Positions 8,911 to 19,542 of a stretch of DNA of 64,000 nt are shown here, piece by piece. Under the pieces are notes generated by a model. That model had not been told where the DNA came from. It did no database searches and was given only the letters and a program-made list of their open reading frames with translations. This DNA is from Bacteroidales bacterium (GTDB lineage: Bacteria; Bacteroidota; Bacteroidia; Bacteroidales; UBA1715): positions 1-64,000 of the forward strand of contig JAITUU010000037.1 of the NCBI GenBank assembly GCA_031286165.1, written 5' to 3'. The position numbers and the translations under genes are program-made. The stretch's first letter is position 1, and the number at the start of each line of letters is the position of its first letter.

Positions 8911-10634
8911 TCCACGTTCACAAAAATTTTCTCGTAATTTTTGGTGTATTGAATAATATTCACCGAAGTATTTACCACTCCCAAACTACCGATTTCGCGT
9001 TTGAGTAAAAAATTCTCACTCAATCCTTGATGCGGATTGCGAATCACGTAATCACTCAGCGTTTCCGATTGATTTTTATGTGCCAACGCCTGCACAAAAT
9101 ACAACACGTGGTCGAATCCTTGAAATGCAAAACGGGTAGGTTCGCTTCCAAACGTATCGCGATATTTTTGCACAAAAGATTTCACCGCATCGCGCGAATA
9201 GTCTATATATCCGGTGGCGGCAAACTGAAATTGCATATCGAAAAGGAAATCGAGTTCCACATTTTCGTAGCGTTCCCACTGCGGCTGCCCTATGAGTTGC
9301 ACATCGTAGCGGCGTGCAAATTGGTACATTTTGGTAACAAAATTGTTCACAAACGCCTGATTGCTCGAAAACACCATCACAATATTGCGTTTACCGGCAG
9401 TCATTTGTTTTTCCACCTCAGCCATGCCTCCTTGCGGAAAAAACACTTCGGTCATCACTATATTGTTGGTTTTCATAGCAGTAGCGTGCTGTAAATTCAT
9501 TACACGTTTGAATGCCAGCACATTGGCACCTTCCAAATCTTTGGAATTATACACAATTATCAAATTCACATTGTGCTGCTGCGTTATCAAATTCGCCATA
9601 CTTTCGTAGCGGTACTGCTGCTGCGTATTCATTTGTATAATCGAAGCATTGTTTTTTACCGGTAAATCCTCCGAAGAAAGCGGCGACACTATGGGAATAC
9701 TATTTTTGCGGGCAAATCCGCTTGCTATGGAAAATGTTTCTTTGAACACCGGACCAATAATCAAATCAATGTCCGAAGGATTCAATTTTTTCACTATGGA
9801 ACGCACGGTGGTGGTATCTTTTTGCGTATCGAATACCGTAAATGTGAGCGAAATTCCCAATCGTTTCAGCGAATCGAGTGCCAAAAGCGCACCTTCGTAA
9901 TATTGCAAAAACGGATAGGAATCGGGATTGATTTCTATTTTATTACTCACCGGCGCGTCTGTTTTTTCTTTGTTCAAAAACAACGGCAACATAAGCACCA
10001 CGTGCATATTTCTATCGGCGGCAATGCCTGTTTTTGTACCCGAATTTGCATCGAATACCGAGTAAGGCGTTATTTGTTGCTCACTCGCGGCGTTTTTTTT
10101 TTCGGTCGCCGAAGTGCTGTCGGTTGTTGCTTGCGTATCGCTTTTGAGCGGCGGATTTTGCAATTCGCTCAATCGCTTGCAATTATTGCAGGGAATAAAC
10201 ACCACCTGATTGATAGCCAAATTGGTGTCGATTCCCGAATTGGCATCTAAAATATCACGCACCGTAACGCCATACATTCGCGCCAAAGAATAGAGTGTTT
10301 CGCCCGGTTCCACTATATGCTGCGTGTAACTTTCGTATTGTTTGCGCACTTCCACCGGTTTGTTTTCCGGCACGGGAATCCGCAATAATTGCCCTGCTTT
10401 CAATTTTTCAGCATCGGCATTGGGGTTGGCAATAATAATATCGCGAGCCGAAACTCCGTACAATCGCACAATAGAATACAAGGTTTCTTTGGGTTTCACG
10501 GTGTGTACATAGTAATTTTTTCCATCCACTTGTTCTATCACCACACTGCGAAGGTCGGCGTTATCTTGCGCCATTGCTGAACCGGCACTTGCGCACAAAA
10601 ACATAAAAACACTGATAAATAATAGATTTTTCAT
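8907..10634 (-). CDS. LysM-domain protein with periplasmic-binding-protein (PBP1)-like C-terminal region
   Basis: Signal peptide; two LysM repeats (YYVHTVKPKETLYSIVRLYGVSARDIIIANP and HIVEPGETLYSLARMYGVTVRDILDANS); PBP-like LIIGPVFKETFSIASGFARKNSIPIVSPLSS. Confidence 0.85.
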   Translation of the reverse strand: MKNLLFISVFMFLCASAGSAMAQDNADLRSVVIEQVDGKNYYVHTVKPKETLYSIVRLYGVSARDIIIANPNADAEKLKAGQLLRIPVPENKPVEVRKQYESYTQHIVEPGETLYSLARMYGVTVRDILDANSGIDTNLAINQVVFIPCNNCKRLSELQNPPLKSDTQATTDSTSATEKKNAASEQQITPYSVFDANSGTKTGIAADRNMHVVLMLPLFLNKEKTDAPVSNKIEINPDSYPFLQYYEGALLALDSLKRLGISLTFTVFDTQKDTTTVRSIVKKLNPSDIDLIIGPVFKETFSIASGFARKNSIPIVSPLSSEDLPVKNNASIIQMNTQQQYRYESMANLITQQHNVNLIIVYNSKDLEGANVLAFKRVMNLQHATAMKTNNIVMTEVFFPQGGMAEVEKQMTAGKRNIVMVFSSNQAFVNNFVTKMYQFARRYDVQLIGQPQWERYENVELDFLFDMQFQFAATGYIDYSRDAVKSFVQKYRDTFGSEPTRFAFQGFDHVLYFVQALAHKNQSETLSDYVIRNPHQGLSENFLLKREIGSLGVVNTSVNIIQYTKNYEKIFVNVD

Positions 10635-10686
10635 ACAAAAAATATTTTTTCAAAAATAACGAATTTTATTGAGAGCGAAGTATGCT

Positions 10687-11025
10687 TTACATGAAAAGTT
10701 TTTTTAGTTTACCCGGCTTTTTATTGCTGTTCTGCATCGCCGATTTTTTTTTGTCTTTTTTCATGCGTTTGCGCACTTCTTTGGTTTGTATGCGGTCGTG
10801 ATGTTTTTCGTAGGTTTGTTCACTTGCTTTCTCGCGTTCACGCATACCGCGCCGCGCCTGCGCTTTATTCATCGGTTTTTGATTCAATTCCCGTGCCTGC
10901 GCCTCCATTTTCTGAATTTCGGCTTCGGGCACTACCGTAGGAATTGCGGCTTTTTGCCGCGAAGCACAGGAAACGCACAGCACAAAAGTTGCAAAAACTA
11001 AGGCAATAGAAATATTTTTTTTCAT
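10687..11025 (-). CDS. Small hypothetical lipoprotein
   Basis: Lipobox-like VLCVSCAS; Lys/Arg-rich remainder. Confidence 0.65.
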   Translation of the reverse strand: MKKNISIALVFATFVLCVSCASRQKAAIPTVVPEAEIQKMEAQARELNQKPMNKAQARRGMREREKASEQTYEKHHDRIQTKEVRKRMKKDKKKSAMQNSNKKPGKLKKLFM

Positions 11026-11100
11026 TTTGTTTCGTTTATCAAAAAGTGAATGTACTTTTACCGGTGCAAAGGTATAAAAATATTATAGGTATAACACAGA

Positions 11101-11568
11101 ATGAAACACAATTATTGCCCATTACAAGTCCTTGTCATACTCTTTTTGAGTGTGGTGATACTCGCTTCCTGCGGAAAACGCGAAAATCCCGTGCCGCTTA
11201 CAGAAGTAAATTTCACCATTCAAAACATAGAATACGACCCGCAATACGGCATACTGCGCATGGTGGGGCAGTCGGTATTTATGCGCAATTCGGCGCAGTG
11301 CTGGGGCTATAATTGCAACGGAATTATAGTGTATCGCTACAAAGCCGACTACGATTGGGACGATTTCCGGGTATTCGATGCCACCTGCCCACACTGCTTG
11401 GGAGCGCAGGCATTTGTAATAGATGCTGCCTTCCCCGACATGGCGAGTTGCCCCCGCTGCGGCTCCATATTCACCATGCACGGCGATTATATGCTGCAAG
11501 GTCCGGCACGCCACCCACTGCGCCTCATTCGCAGTTCTTTTATAAACGGCGATTTGCATATTGATTAA
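11101..11568 (+). CDS. Lipoprotein with Rieske-like domain carrying four Cys ligands
   Basis: Lipobox VILASCG; CPHC-x18-CPRCGSIFTMHGDYMLQGPARHPLRL resembles the Rieske ligand loops and the GPA-x-x-PL segment. Confidence 0.7.
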   Translation: MKHNYCPLQVLVILFLSVVILASCGKRENPVPLTEVNFTIQNIEYDPQYGILRMVGQSVFMRNSAQCWGYNCNGIIVYRYKADYDWDDFRVFDATCPHCLGAQAFVIDAAFPDMASCPRCGSIFTMHGDYMLQGPARHPLRLIRSSFINGDLHID

Positions 11569-11605
11569 AAATCCTTACCTTCGCACTACACTTTTACGCC
11601 AAATT

Positions 11606-12646
11606 ATGGAAAAACACATTCGCGCCATTTTAACAAAAATACTGCTGCCGCAAAGTTCTCAAAATCTGATAGATGCCGGTGCGGTAGATTCTATTCTCGT
11701 AAAAAATAATGAAATAACGGTGCAACTGCGCCTTCCGTTGGCAATAGCAAAATTTGCGAAAGCAGTGGAACATACCGTGCACGGCGCACTCGCAAAAGAA
11801 TTGCCGTTTTCCGGCGAAATTCACGTGCTCGCAGCAGTGCAAAAAGCAAACGAAGGTGCAAGCGCGGGCGGTGTGTCGCAAGTAAAACACATTGTGGCAG
11901 TGGCAAGCGGCAAAGGCGGTGTGGGGAAATCTACCGTGAGTGCCAATCTCGCAGTATCGTTGGCACAAAGCGGATATAAAGTAGGTTTGCTCGATGCCGA
12001 TATTTTCGGACCCTCCATTCCCAAAATGTTCAATGTAGAAGATGCTCGACCGGTGGCGCACACTATTGGCGACAAAGATTTTATAACACCCATAGAACAG
12101 TATGGTGTAAAAATTCTTTCCATCGGTTTTTTTGTAGATAGTTCGCAAGCCGTTATTTGGCGCGGACCTATGGCTGGCAATGCCCTCAAACAATTACTCA
12201 CCGAAGCCGATTGGGGCGCACTCGATGTACTTTTGATAGATATGCCGCCCGGCACAAGCGATATTCAACTCACGCTTTCGCACATAGTAACCCTCTCCGG
12301 CGCAATTATGGTGAGCACACCGCAAGATGTGGCACTGATAGACGTGGCAAAAGGTATGGATTTTTACGAAAAACAAACGCCGCCCACACCCATTTTGGGC
12401 ATTGTGGAAAATATGGCGTGGTTCACTCCTGCAGAATTGCCCGGCAATAAATACTATATTTTCGGCAAAGGCGGCGCACAGCAATTAGCCGCGCAAAAAC
12501 ACATTCCTTTTTTAGGCGAAATTCCCATAGTGCAATCAATTCGCGAACATGCCGACAACGGTACTCCGGCTGCTTTACAAGAAAATTCTCTTGTGGCAGA
12601 ATATTATCGCGCTATTGCAAAACAGGTTATGAATCGGTTAAAATAA
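11606..12646 (+). CDS. apbC: Mrp/NBP35-family iron-sulfur cluster carrier ATPase
   Basis: VASGKGGVGKSTVSANLAVSLA deviant Walker A; LIDMPPGTSDIQLTL; N-terminal DUF59-like region. Confidence 0.92.
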   Translation: MEKHIRAILTKILLPQSSQNLIDAGAVDSILVKNNEITVQLRLPLAIAKFAKAVEHTVHGALAKELPFSGEIHVLAAVQKANEGASAGGVSQVKHIVAVASGKGGVGKSTVSANLAVSLAQSGYKVGLLDADIFGPSIPKMFNVEDARPVAHTIGDKDFITPIEQYGVKILSIGFFVDSSQAVIWRGPMAGNALKQLLTEADWGALDVLLIDMPPGTSDIQLTLSHIVTLSGAIMVSTPQDVALIDVAKGMDFYEKQTPPTPILGIVENMAWFTPAELPGNKYYIFGKGGAQQLAAQKHIPFLGEIPIVQSIREHADNGTPAALQENSLVAEYYRAIAKQVMNRLK

Positions 12647-12690
12647 CGAGAATTATTTTCTCGTATCTTGCTACTTATTGCGAAAAAAAC

Positions 12691-14502
12691 TTAATCATTA
12701 ATTTTCAAAACAGCCAAAAACGCTTTTTGCGGTACTTCCACGTTACCCACTTGTTTCATGCGTTTTTTTCCTTTTTTCTGTTTTTCAAGCAATTTGCGTT
12801 TACGCGAAATATCGCCGCCGTAGCACTTAGCGGTAACGTCTTTGCGCACGGCTTTCACCGTTTCGCGGGCTATAATTTTAGTACCTATTGCTGCCTGAAT
12901 TGCTACATCGAACTGTTGGCGCGGAATTAATTCTTTCAGTTTTTCGCAAATTTTCTTACCAAATTCATAGGCATTGCTCTGATGAATGAGTGCCGAAAGC
13001 GCATCAACCGATTCGCCGTTGAGCAAAATATCGAGTTTTGCAAGTTTCGATTCGCGGAAACCAATTAAGTGATAATCGAAGGAAGCGTAGCCTTTGGAAA
13101 TACTCTTGAGTTTGTCGTAAAAATCGAACACAATTTCACCGAGCGGCATTTCAAAGGTAATTTCCACACGATTGCCGGTCATGTAGGTTTGCGATTTCAA
13201 AATCCCGCGTTTGGCAATGCACAGGGTCATAATACCGCCAATATAATCGGCTTCGGTAATAATTTGCGCGGCTATGTAAGGTTCTTCTATATAATCAATT
13301 TTAGTAGGGTCGGGCAGGTCGGTGGGATTATTCACCAACAATTTTTCGCCTTTTTTGGTGTAGCAATAGTAGGAAACGTTTGGTGTGGTAGTTATCACAC
13401 TCATATCGAATTCTCTATCAAGGCGTTCTTGAATAATTTCCATGTGGAGCAATCCCAAAAATCCGCAACGGAAACCAAAGCCAAGTGCAGCACTTGATTC
13501 GGGTTCATAGGTAAGCGAAGCATCGTTGAGCTGGAGTTTTTCCATACTCGCACGCAATTCCTCGTAGTCTTCGGTGTCTATGGGGTAAATGCCGGCAAAC
13601 ACCATCGGTTTTACGTCCTCAAATCCGGCAATAGCACTATCGCAGGGATTTTCTACGGTAGTAATAGTGTCGCCCACTTTCACTTCCTTCGAGGTTTTTA
13701 TGCCCGAAATTATGTAGCCCACATCACCGGTTTTCATAATTGGTCGCGGTTCCGTATCAAGACGCAGCACCCCCACCTCATCGGCTTCGTATTCCTTTTT
13801 GGTATTGATAAATTTTACCTTATCACCTTTTTTAATTTCGCCGTTCACAATTTTATAATAGGCTATAATTCCTCTAAACGAATTGAACACCGAATCGAAA
13901 ATCAATGCTTGCAACGGTGCTTTGGGGTCGCCTTTTGGCGGCGGCACTCGGTGTACTATTGCTTCCAAAATTTCGGGCACGCCAAGTCCGGTTTTTCCGC
14001 TGGCGGCTATAATTTCTTCGTCTTTGCAACCTATAAGGTCTATAATTTGGTCTTTCACCTCATCGGGCATTGCGCTTGGCAAATCCATTTTATTGAGAAT
14101 AGGAATAATTTCCAAATTATTTTCAATAGCCAAATATAAATTAGAAATCGTTTGCGCCTGAATACCCTGCGTGGCATCTACAATAAGCAACGCACCCTCA
14201 CAGGCGGCTATGGAACGCGATACTTCGTAAGAAAAATCCACGTGCCCCGGCGTGTCTATCAAGTTGAACACATATTTTTCGCCTTTGTATTCGTAATCCA
14301 TTTGTATGGCGTGGCTTTTAATGGTAATCCCACGCTCACGCTCCAAATCCATATTGTCCAAAATTTGCGCCTGCGCCTCGCGTTGCGAAATTGTGTTGGT
14401 ATATTCCAAAAGTCGGTCAGCCAGCGTGCTTTTGCCGTGGTCAATATGTGCTATAATGCAAAAATTGCGAATGTGCTTCATGTATGTTTTATTTTGAGGC
14501 AA
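12691..14502 (-). CDS. lepA: Elongation factor 4 (LepA)
   Basis: [40 protein letters not shown] and the LepA-specific C-terminus [41 protein letters not shown]. Confidence 0.97.
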   Translation of the reverse strand: MPQNKTYMKHIRNFCIIAHIDHGKSTLADRLLEYTNTISQREAQAQILDNMDLERERGITIKSHAIQMDYEYKGEKYVFNLIDTPGHVDFSYEVSRSIAACEGALLIVDATQGIQAQTISNLYLAIENNLEIIPILNKMDLPSAMPDEVKDQIIDLIGCKDEEIIAASGKTGLGVPEILEAIVHRVPPPKGDPKAPLQALIFDSVFNSFRGIIAYYKIVNGEIKKGDKVKFINTKKEYEADEVGVLRLDTEPRPIMKTGDVGYIISGIKTSKEVKVGDTITTVENPCDSAIAGFEDVKPMVFAGIYPIDTEDYEELRASMEKLQLNDASLTYEPESSAALGFGFRCGFLGLLHMEIIQERLDREFDMSVITTTPNVSYYCYTKKGEKLLVNNPTDLPDPTKIDYIEEPYIAAQIITEADYIGGIMTLCIAKRGILKSQTYMTGNRVEITFEMPLGEIVFDFYDKLKSISKGYASFDYHLIGFRESKLAKLDILLNGESVDALSALIHQSNAYEFGKKICEKLKELIPRQQFDVAIQAAIGTKIIARETVKAVRKDVTAKCYGGDISRKRKLLEKQKKGKKRMKQVGNVEVPQKAFLAVLKIND

Positions 14503-14556
14503 AAATACACAATAATTATCAATTACGAAGTAAAAATTACGAATTGCGTGTTCAAG

Positions 14557-14886
14557 TCATTGTTTCAAAAAATGGTGTAATACCACCTGCGGTGCATAAA
14601 AAATCATGCGCTTGCCTGCAAATCGCATAATTGCACGTATTTGTTCTCGCATTTCGGGTTTGTAGCAGTGTACTGTGCAGCGTTTACACTCCGGTTTTTC
14701 GTTACCATATTTACACGCATCTAAGCGAAAATGTGCATAGTGAATAAGGTTGCAACACCGCTCGCACAATTCTGTATTTCCCTCGGCGCAGCGGCAATAT
14801 AGTCCAATCATAAACGCCACCATGCGTTTTTCTCGTTCTATTTGATTGGTTTTCATACTCTGCGTTTTACTATGCAATACTATCAA
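14557..14886 (-). CDS. ygbA: Nitrous oxide-stimulated promoter (YgbA_NO) family Cys-rich protein
   Basis: ERKMVAFMI-like start, CxxCCNLIHYAHFRLDACKYGNEKPECKRCTVHCYKPEMREQIRAIMRFAGKRM. Confidence 0.8.
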   Translation of the reverse strand: MIVLHSKTQSMKTNQIEREKRMVAFMIGLYCRCAEGNTELCERCCNLIHYAHFRLDACKYGNEKPECKRCTVHCYKPEMREQIRAIMRFAGKRMIFYAPQVVLHHFLKQ

Positions 14887-14888
14887 AA

Positions 14889-14924
14889 AAAAACAAAAAA
14901 CGATTAATTCCGTTTTTTGTTTTT
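14889..14924 (-). terminator. AT-rich perfect inverted-repeat terminator after the T9SS/DUF4465 gene
   Basis: AAAAACAAAAAACG/CGTTTTTTGTTTTT arms around an 8-nt loop; symmetric A/T tails. Confidence 0.65.
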
Positions 14925-15029
14925 CAACACTCGAATAACACAGAAAATGCAGGTTTTCGCGTTCAATATCTATACAACTTTATTTCTGCAAAAATCCACA
15001 CAATCTGTGTTATTGTGGTGCTTTTTCTA

Positions 15030-17597
15030 TTATTTCACCATTTTTACGGTTGTTTTTGCGGTTTTTAGCACATACACGCCTTTGGGCAATGCTGCTGTTT
15101 CTATACGATTTTCTCCGATATGCACCTGAGTTTTCAGCACTACTGCACCCAAAGCGTTGGTAATTGTTGCCACACCTGTTTCGCTACTATTCACCACTAT
15201 GTAGTCTGCAAACGGATTTGGATATGCCGCAATAATTTCTGTTGAAAGCGTTTCAATTGCAGTAGGGTTTGGGTCGGTTTGTTTTTCTTTCAATCGAATT
15301 GCAATGTCGGGCAATGCGCCAAAGTACGCAGTGCGCAGACCAACGTTCGTTTGTGTGGGTGTGCGATGCGTACCATAAGGACTACCGTTGCCGGTTGTTT
15401 TAATCACACCCTTGTTCAGCACAAATTCGTCTGCCGAAAAATCTGCCGGAATGGTGATTTTATATTCCTGCGCTTTGCTCGCAAAAGTGTATTGATTTGC
15501 ACCAATAAGCGCAAACTCGGCTTCGCCACCATTAGCATATTGTATGCCGGCACTCATGTTGTAAATTCCTGCAAGTTTGTTTGCCGGGTGATAGAGCGTA
15601 TTGAATGTTACCGAAACCTCATCGCCCGGCATAATTTTCCCGTTCGGATTACTCAAATTGCTCACGGTGTAATTCACTGCTTTTGCGGTTAAAACTTGAA
15701 ATTCCGCACCGCTTGCCGAAGTGAGTTTTACAATATTGCGCCCTTCTATCAAAGGTAGGGTGTAACTTCCGTCCGCATTTTTTGAAATAGGTTCAAATCC
15801 CGTGAATGTCAATGTATTGTTAGAAATTTCCGGCGATGCCAACAATACGGAACTAACGTTTGCAGAAGGCGTAAAGGTATAATTATAAGCACTCTCGTTT
15901 TCCGCATAGTAGAACACGTCCAACTCGGCATCAACAGCAGAACCTGCCAATTTTGCACTTGCGTCTGTATTATTGTCGGCATTAATGGTCATTCCCGAAG
16001 CAATATTTGCGTCTGCGGCATCTACCGAAACCATAAACACGCCGGTATTTTCAACCCACAATGCACTCCAAAACGCGCCGCCTACCGCTTGCGGAAAATT
16101 CATGGCATCGTAGGTTACAAGCACAATCGCAGTTCCGTTGCCCACAGCAGTGAGTAATCCTTTTTCGTTCACTGTAAGCACGCTATTATCGAGATTTCCG
16201 CTTTCGTTGATTACCGTGTAATGAAAATCAGGTTCTATAAAATAATTGTTCACAATAGAATTTGTGAGTTGCCATGTGCGAAAATTTTGTAATTGATAGG
16301 TATCGTTTTTTGCAAGTTTTAAATATCCTTTTTCGTTGATATTCAACAAAATATCCGCAACATTATAACCTGCATTACTTTGCACATCGTGGTTAATTTC
16401 TTGCGGACTATGTGCATAGAGTTCTTCGTTAGTAATTTCCAAACTTGAAGCAGTAGCACTTGGCGTAAAAAGTCCTACCTGCGTTACAGCACCTTCTTTG
16501 CTCACGCGATAATTGTGCTGACCCGAAATATTGTAATAATAAGTAGTTTTTCCTTCATTCGTTTCAATGGCAACCGCCGGTTTTTCGGTAAAAGGCACAT
16601 AGTGATTGCTGCCTTTTGACCCTACAAACACGTTTGCACCTTCGGGCGCAGTAATCGCGTAGGTGTATTCTACGGGTGTTCGTTTTTCAACCTGCAATTT
16701 ATCCATGCAAAAAAACGCAGCAGTATTCATACCATAAAATCCCACATCGGAAGATGCCATAGTATAGCGCAATCCGCCAATTTCGCCAAGCGAAGATAAA
16801 TCAACCCATTCCCAATTTGGACTTTGAGTGAGCGTACCGCCTTCATTTTTTGCCAAATAATATTCCACTGTTTTTCCGCTATCGTCATAATTTTCATCTA
16901 AACCGTGAATAATCAATTTGAAATAATCGCCATCTTTATCGAGCGCACGTGCAAATCCATCGCCATGCAAATTGCCCCAATACGTCCACGCACTACTATT
17001 CACATACATTCCCACAGCGTAGTAGGTGTCATACAAAATAGTTTGCAACGAAGGCGTAGTAACAGGAACACCAAGCATACCGCCCACCCAACTCATATCG
17101 CTGATAAAACCTACCAAATACGGCACATTCGGGTCGGTAAGCACCACGCCGTTGGCATCTTTCAGCACATTCCCTTCAGCATCGGTTTGTATGCCGCCAC
17201 CTGCCATATTGCCCCATTGATTGGCAAACCAATTACTTTGTTCGGAATTATCAGCATTTTTCGACATAGTAAAACCGTCCCACGAAGCATCGGAAAGCCC
17301 CATCATATCTATCAAATCTTCGACAATTTCCTCATAACCGTTATCGGCAAGGTCTATAGCAAGTTGAAATACCGTATTTTTGTGCGAAAATGCCATGTCA
17401 TCAAACTCAATAAAGGGATATTCCTTCCAATCATACGTTTTTGTCCACACGCCGCTTGCATTGTAGTCAAAGGTTTCGGGATTTGTGGACCGGCGTAAAT
17501 TCAAAGTACGTGTATTACGTGCGTAAGTCGATTGCTGCGCAAGCATTTGACTGAGAGCACAAAAGCATAATAAAATGAGTACCGTTATTTTCTTCAT
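15030..17597 (-). CDS. T9SS type A sorting-domain protein with DUF4465-like N-terminal domain
   Basis: Signal peptide; MYVNSSAW...GDGFAR...DYFKLIIHG...VEYYLA...WEWVDLSSLGEIGGLRYTMASSDVGFYGMNTAAFFCMDKL; C-terminal AYPNPFADYIVVN...LPKGVYVLKTAKTTVKMVK sorting signal. Confidence 0.85.
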   Translation of the reverse strand: MKKITVLILLCFCALSQMLAQQSTYARNTRTLNLRRSTNPETFDYNASGVWTKTYDWKEYPFIEFDDMAFSHKNTVFQLAIDLADNGYEEIVEDLIDMMGLSDASWDGFTMSKNADNSEQSNWFANQWGNMAGGGIQTDAEGNVLKDANGVVLTDPNVPYLVGFISDMSWVGGMLGVPVTTPSLQTILYDTYYAVGMYVNSSAWTYWGNLHGDGFARALDKDGDYFKLIIHGLDENYDDSGKTVEYYLAKNEGGTLTQSPNWEWVDLSSLGEIGGLRYTMASSDVGFYGMNTAAFFCMDKLQVEKRTPVEYTYAITAPEGANVFVGSKGSNHYVPFTEKPAVAIETNEGKTTYYYNISGQHNYRVSKEGAVTQVGLFTPSATASSLEITNEELYAHSPQEINHDVQSNAGYNVADILLNINEKGYLKLAKNDTYQLQNFRTWQLTNSIVNNYFIEPDFHYTVINESGNLDNSVLTVNEKGLLTAVGNGTAIVLVTYDAMNFPQAVGGAFWSALWVENTGVFMVSVDAADANIASGMTINADNNTDASAKLAGSAVDAELDVFYYAENESAYNYTFTPSANVSSVLLASPEISNNTLTFTGFEPISKNADGSYTLPLIEGRNIVKLTSASGAEFQVLTAKAVNYTVSNLSNPNGKIMPGDEVSVTFNTLYHPANKLAGIYNMSAGIQYANGGEAEFALIGANQYTFASKAQEYKITIPADFSADEFVLNKGVIKTTGNGSPYGTHRTPTQTNVGLRTAYFGALPDIAIRLKEKQTDPNPTAIETLSTEIIAAYPNPFADYIVVNSSETGVATITNALGAVVLKTQVHIGENRIETAALPKGVYVLKTAKTTVKMVK

Positions 17598-17694
17598 ACG
17601 AAATCAAGTTGCGGATTTACACCGCGCCACTCCTTACATGGCATTTTTGTATTATTGTTATTTACTGTTTACAACGTGTATAAAAACATGAAAA

Positions 17695-17719
17695 GCCGTT
17701 TAAATTCCTTTTAAACAGC
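17695..17719 (-). terminator. Terminator-like hairpin between the riboswitch and its gene (candidate expression platform)
   Basis: Minus strand GCTGTTTAAA-agga-a-TTTAAACGGC followed by TTTTcatgTTTTT. Confidence 0.55.
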
Positions 17720-17814
17720 CTTCGATACAATAAAATCGGGGGAAAATAACGCAACATTGCTCAGCAACACCTGCTCAGTTCCTCGCCGGCTCCATTCCTC
17801 GAAAGCCTCAAAAC

Positions 17815-18000
17815 TTATTTTTGGCAGGTCTTCTGACTTATTCAAGAGCCTCTTCCAACGGGTATCCGTCTTTCTCCTCCCCTTGTGGGGTGTTGGGCGG
17901 GGGCTTTGAATTTACAGCAGCGGGTCTGTTCAGGATTTTCACCTGATTCCCTTTTTCAGCACCTTATTTTCCGAAACGAAAAACGGTGCCACCAAAAATT
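17815..18000 (-). promoter_or_regulatory. Cobalamin (adenosylcobalamin) riboswitch
   Basis: Minus strand: ggtgctgaaaaAGGGAATCAGGTGAAAATCCTGAACAGACCCGCTGCTGTAA ... aagtcagaAGACCTGCC, i.e. the conserved B12-box elements in the right order. Confidence 0.9.
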
Positions 18001-18114
18001 CGAGAGCAAAATTAGAATTTATTTTTACAAATCCATGATTTTTGACATAAAAAAAACTGCCTCCCGACATGGAAAACAGTTTTTCGATTGAGTATCAGCA
18101 CCCAGTGCCACGTA

Positions 18115-18669
18115 TTATTTAAAATAACGGTTAAAAAGTCCCTCAAAACCTTTGCCATGACGGGCTTCGTCTTTCGCCATTTCGTGCACGGTGTCGTGTA
18201 TGGCATCTAAATTCTGCTGTTTGGCAAGTGTTGCTATGCGTTTTTTATCTTCGCAAGCACCGCTTTCAGCGTGCATACGTTTTTCGAGGTTGGTTTTGGT
18301 GTCCCACACCACTTCGCCGAGCAATTCGGCAAATTTGGCACAGTGTTCTGCCTCCTCAAAAGCATAGCGTTTGAATGCTTCGGCAATTTCGGGATAACCC
18401 TCGCGGTCGGCTTGACGGCTCATAGCCAAGTACATACCCACTTCGGTAGCCTCGCCCATAAAGTGCGCCTGCAATCCGTCTAAAATTTCCTTACTCGCTC
18501 CTTTGGCAACGCCTATAACGTGCTCATCGGCAAATTGCAAAGCACAGCCGCAGCCTTCTTGCAACTCTTTGAACTTATCCTGAGGTTGTTTACATTGCGG
18601 GCAATGTTCGGGAGCCTCATTCCCCTCGTGTACATAGCCGCATACGGCACAAATCCATTTTTTTGTCAT
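18115..18669 (-). CDS. Rubrerythrin (N-terminal rubredoxin-like, C-terminal ferritin-like diiron domain)
   Basis: [12 protein letters not shown]...[11 protein letters not shown]; ferritin-like helices with [13 protein letters not shown] and [12 protein letters not shown]. Internal ATG chosen. Confidence 0.92.
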   Translation of the reverse strand: MTKKWICAVCGYVHEGNEAPEHCPQCKQPQDKFKELQEGCGCALQFADEHVIGVAKGASKEILDGLQAHFMGEATEVGMYLAMSRQADREGYPEIAEAFKRYAFEEAEHCAKFAELLGEVVWDTKTNLEKRMHAESGACEDKKRIATLAKQQNLDAIHDTVHEMAKDEARHGKGFEGLFNRYFK

Positions 18670-18700
18670 TGTTTTTTTTATTTTTAGGTTGTTTTTAAAA

Positions 18701-19123
18701 TTATTTGTTGTTTGTTCTACATTTTTCGCAAAATCCTTTGTAATACAAGTGTGTTTCTGTAATGTGTACATTTTCACTGTTTTGCATTTCTACCTGTACC
18801 TTGCTAACAGGCAAATCAATCACACAGTCGCAGATATTGCATTTAAAATGCGCGTGCAGAGCAATATCGGCATCGTAGCGCAAATTTTTATCATCTATAC
18901 ATATCGTTTGAATCACGCCACTATCCGATAAGGTTTTTACCGTATTATATACAGTAGTTTTTGAAAGTGTGGGAATTTTCGCACTCAATCCGTTGTAAAT
19001 CATATCAATAGTAGGATGTATGCGATTTTCCAATAAAAATTCCATAACTGCCATGCGTTGCACCGATGGGCGAATATCTGCCCGCTGTAATCGCTCTTGT
19101 ATTTCTTTTATTTTTGTAATCAT
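18701..19123 (-). CDS. Fur/PerR family transcriptional regulator
   Basis: [56 protein letters not shown]...GFCEKC. Confidence 0.92.
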   Translation of the reverse strand: MITKIKEIQERLQRADIRPSVQRMAVMEFLLENRIHPTIDMIYNGLSAKIPTLSKTTVYNTVKTLSDSGVIQTICIDDKNLRYDADIALHAHFKCNICDCVIDLPVSKVQVEMQNSENVHITETHLYYKGFCEKCRTNNK

Positions 19124-19542
19124 TACAAATATGTATTTATTGCAAAAAAAAAAAACAATTATTATAATCGCCAAATTTTTTGAGCACTTTTTTATCTATA
19201 CCCTAAAAATTTTTTTAAACGAAGGTTGGTAAAAATGGTATTTAAAAAAAATAATACACTTATAATCAAGACATAACAATTATTTTTATGTACAGTTTCA
19301 TTTGTATGAAATTGTCTGCTCGCAAAGCATGAGATACAACATAGTGAGGTATGCCTAAATAATTAAGAAAACCACAAAAAATAAATAGCGAAATATTTGC
19401 TTTGGACTTTGCGGTTTTATATGTTTACAGTCCCCTACCGTAGAAAAAATGCGTAGTTCTTGCACAAGGTTGCAACTAAACATAGTGTGTAGCAATACAA
19501 TAGTAATATTCCTTTGAGCGTTTGAATATAAAATCATTGCGT

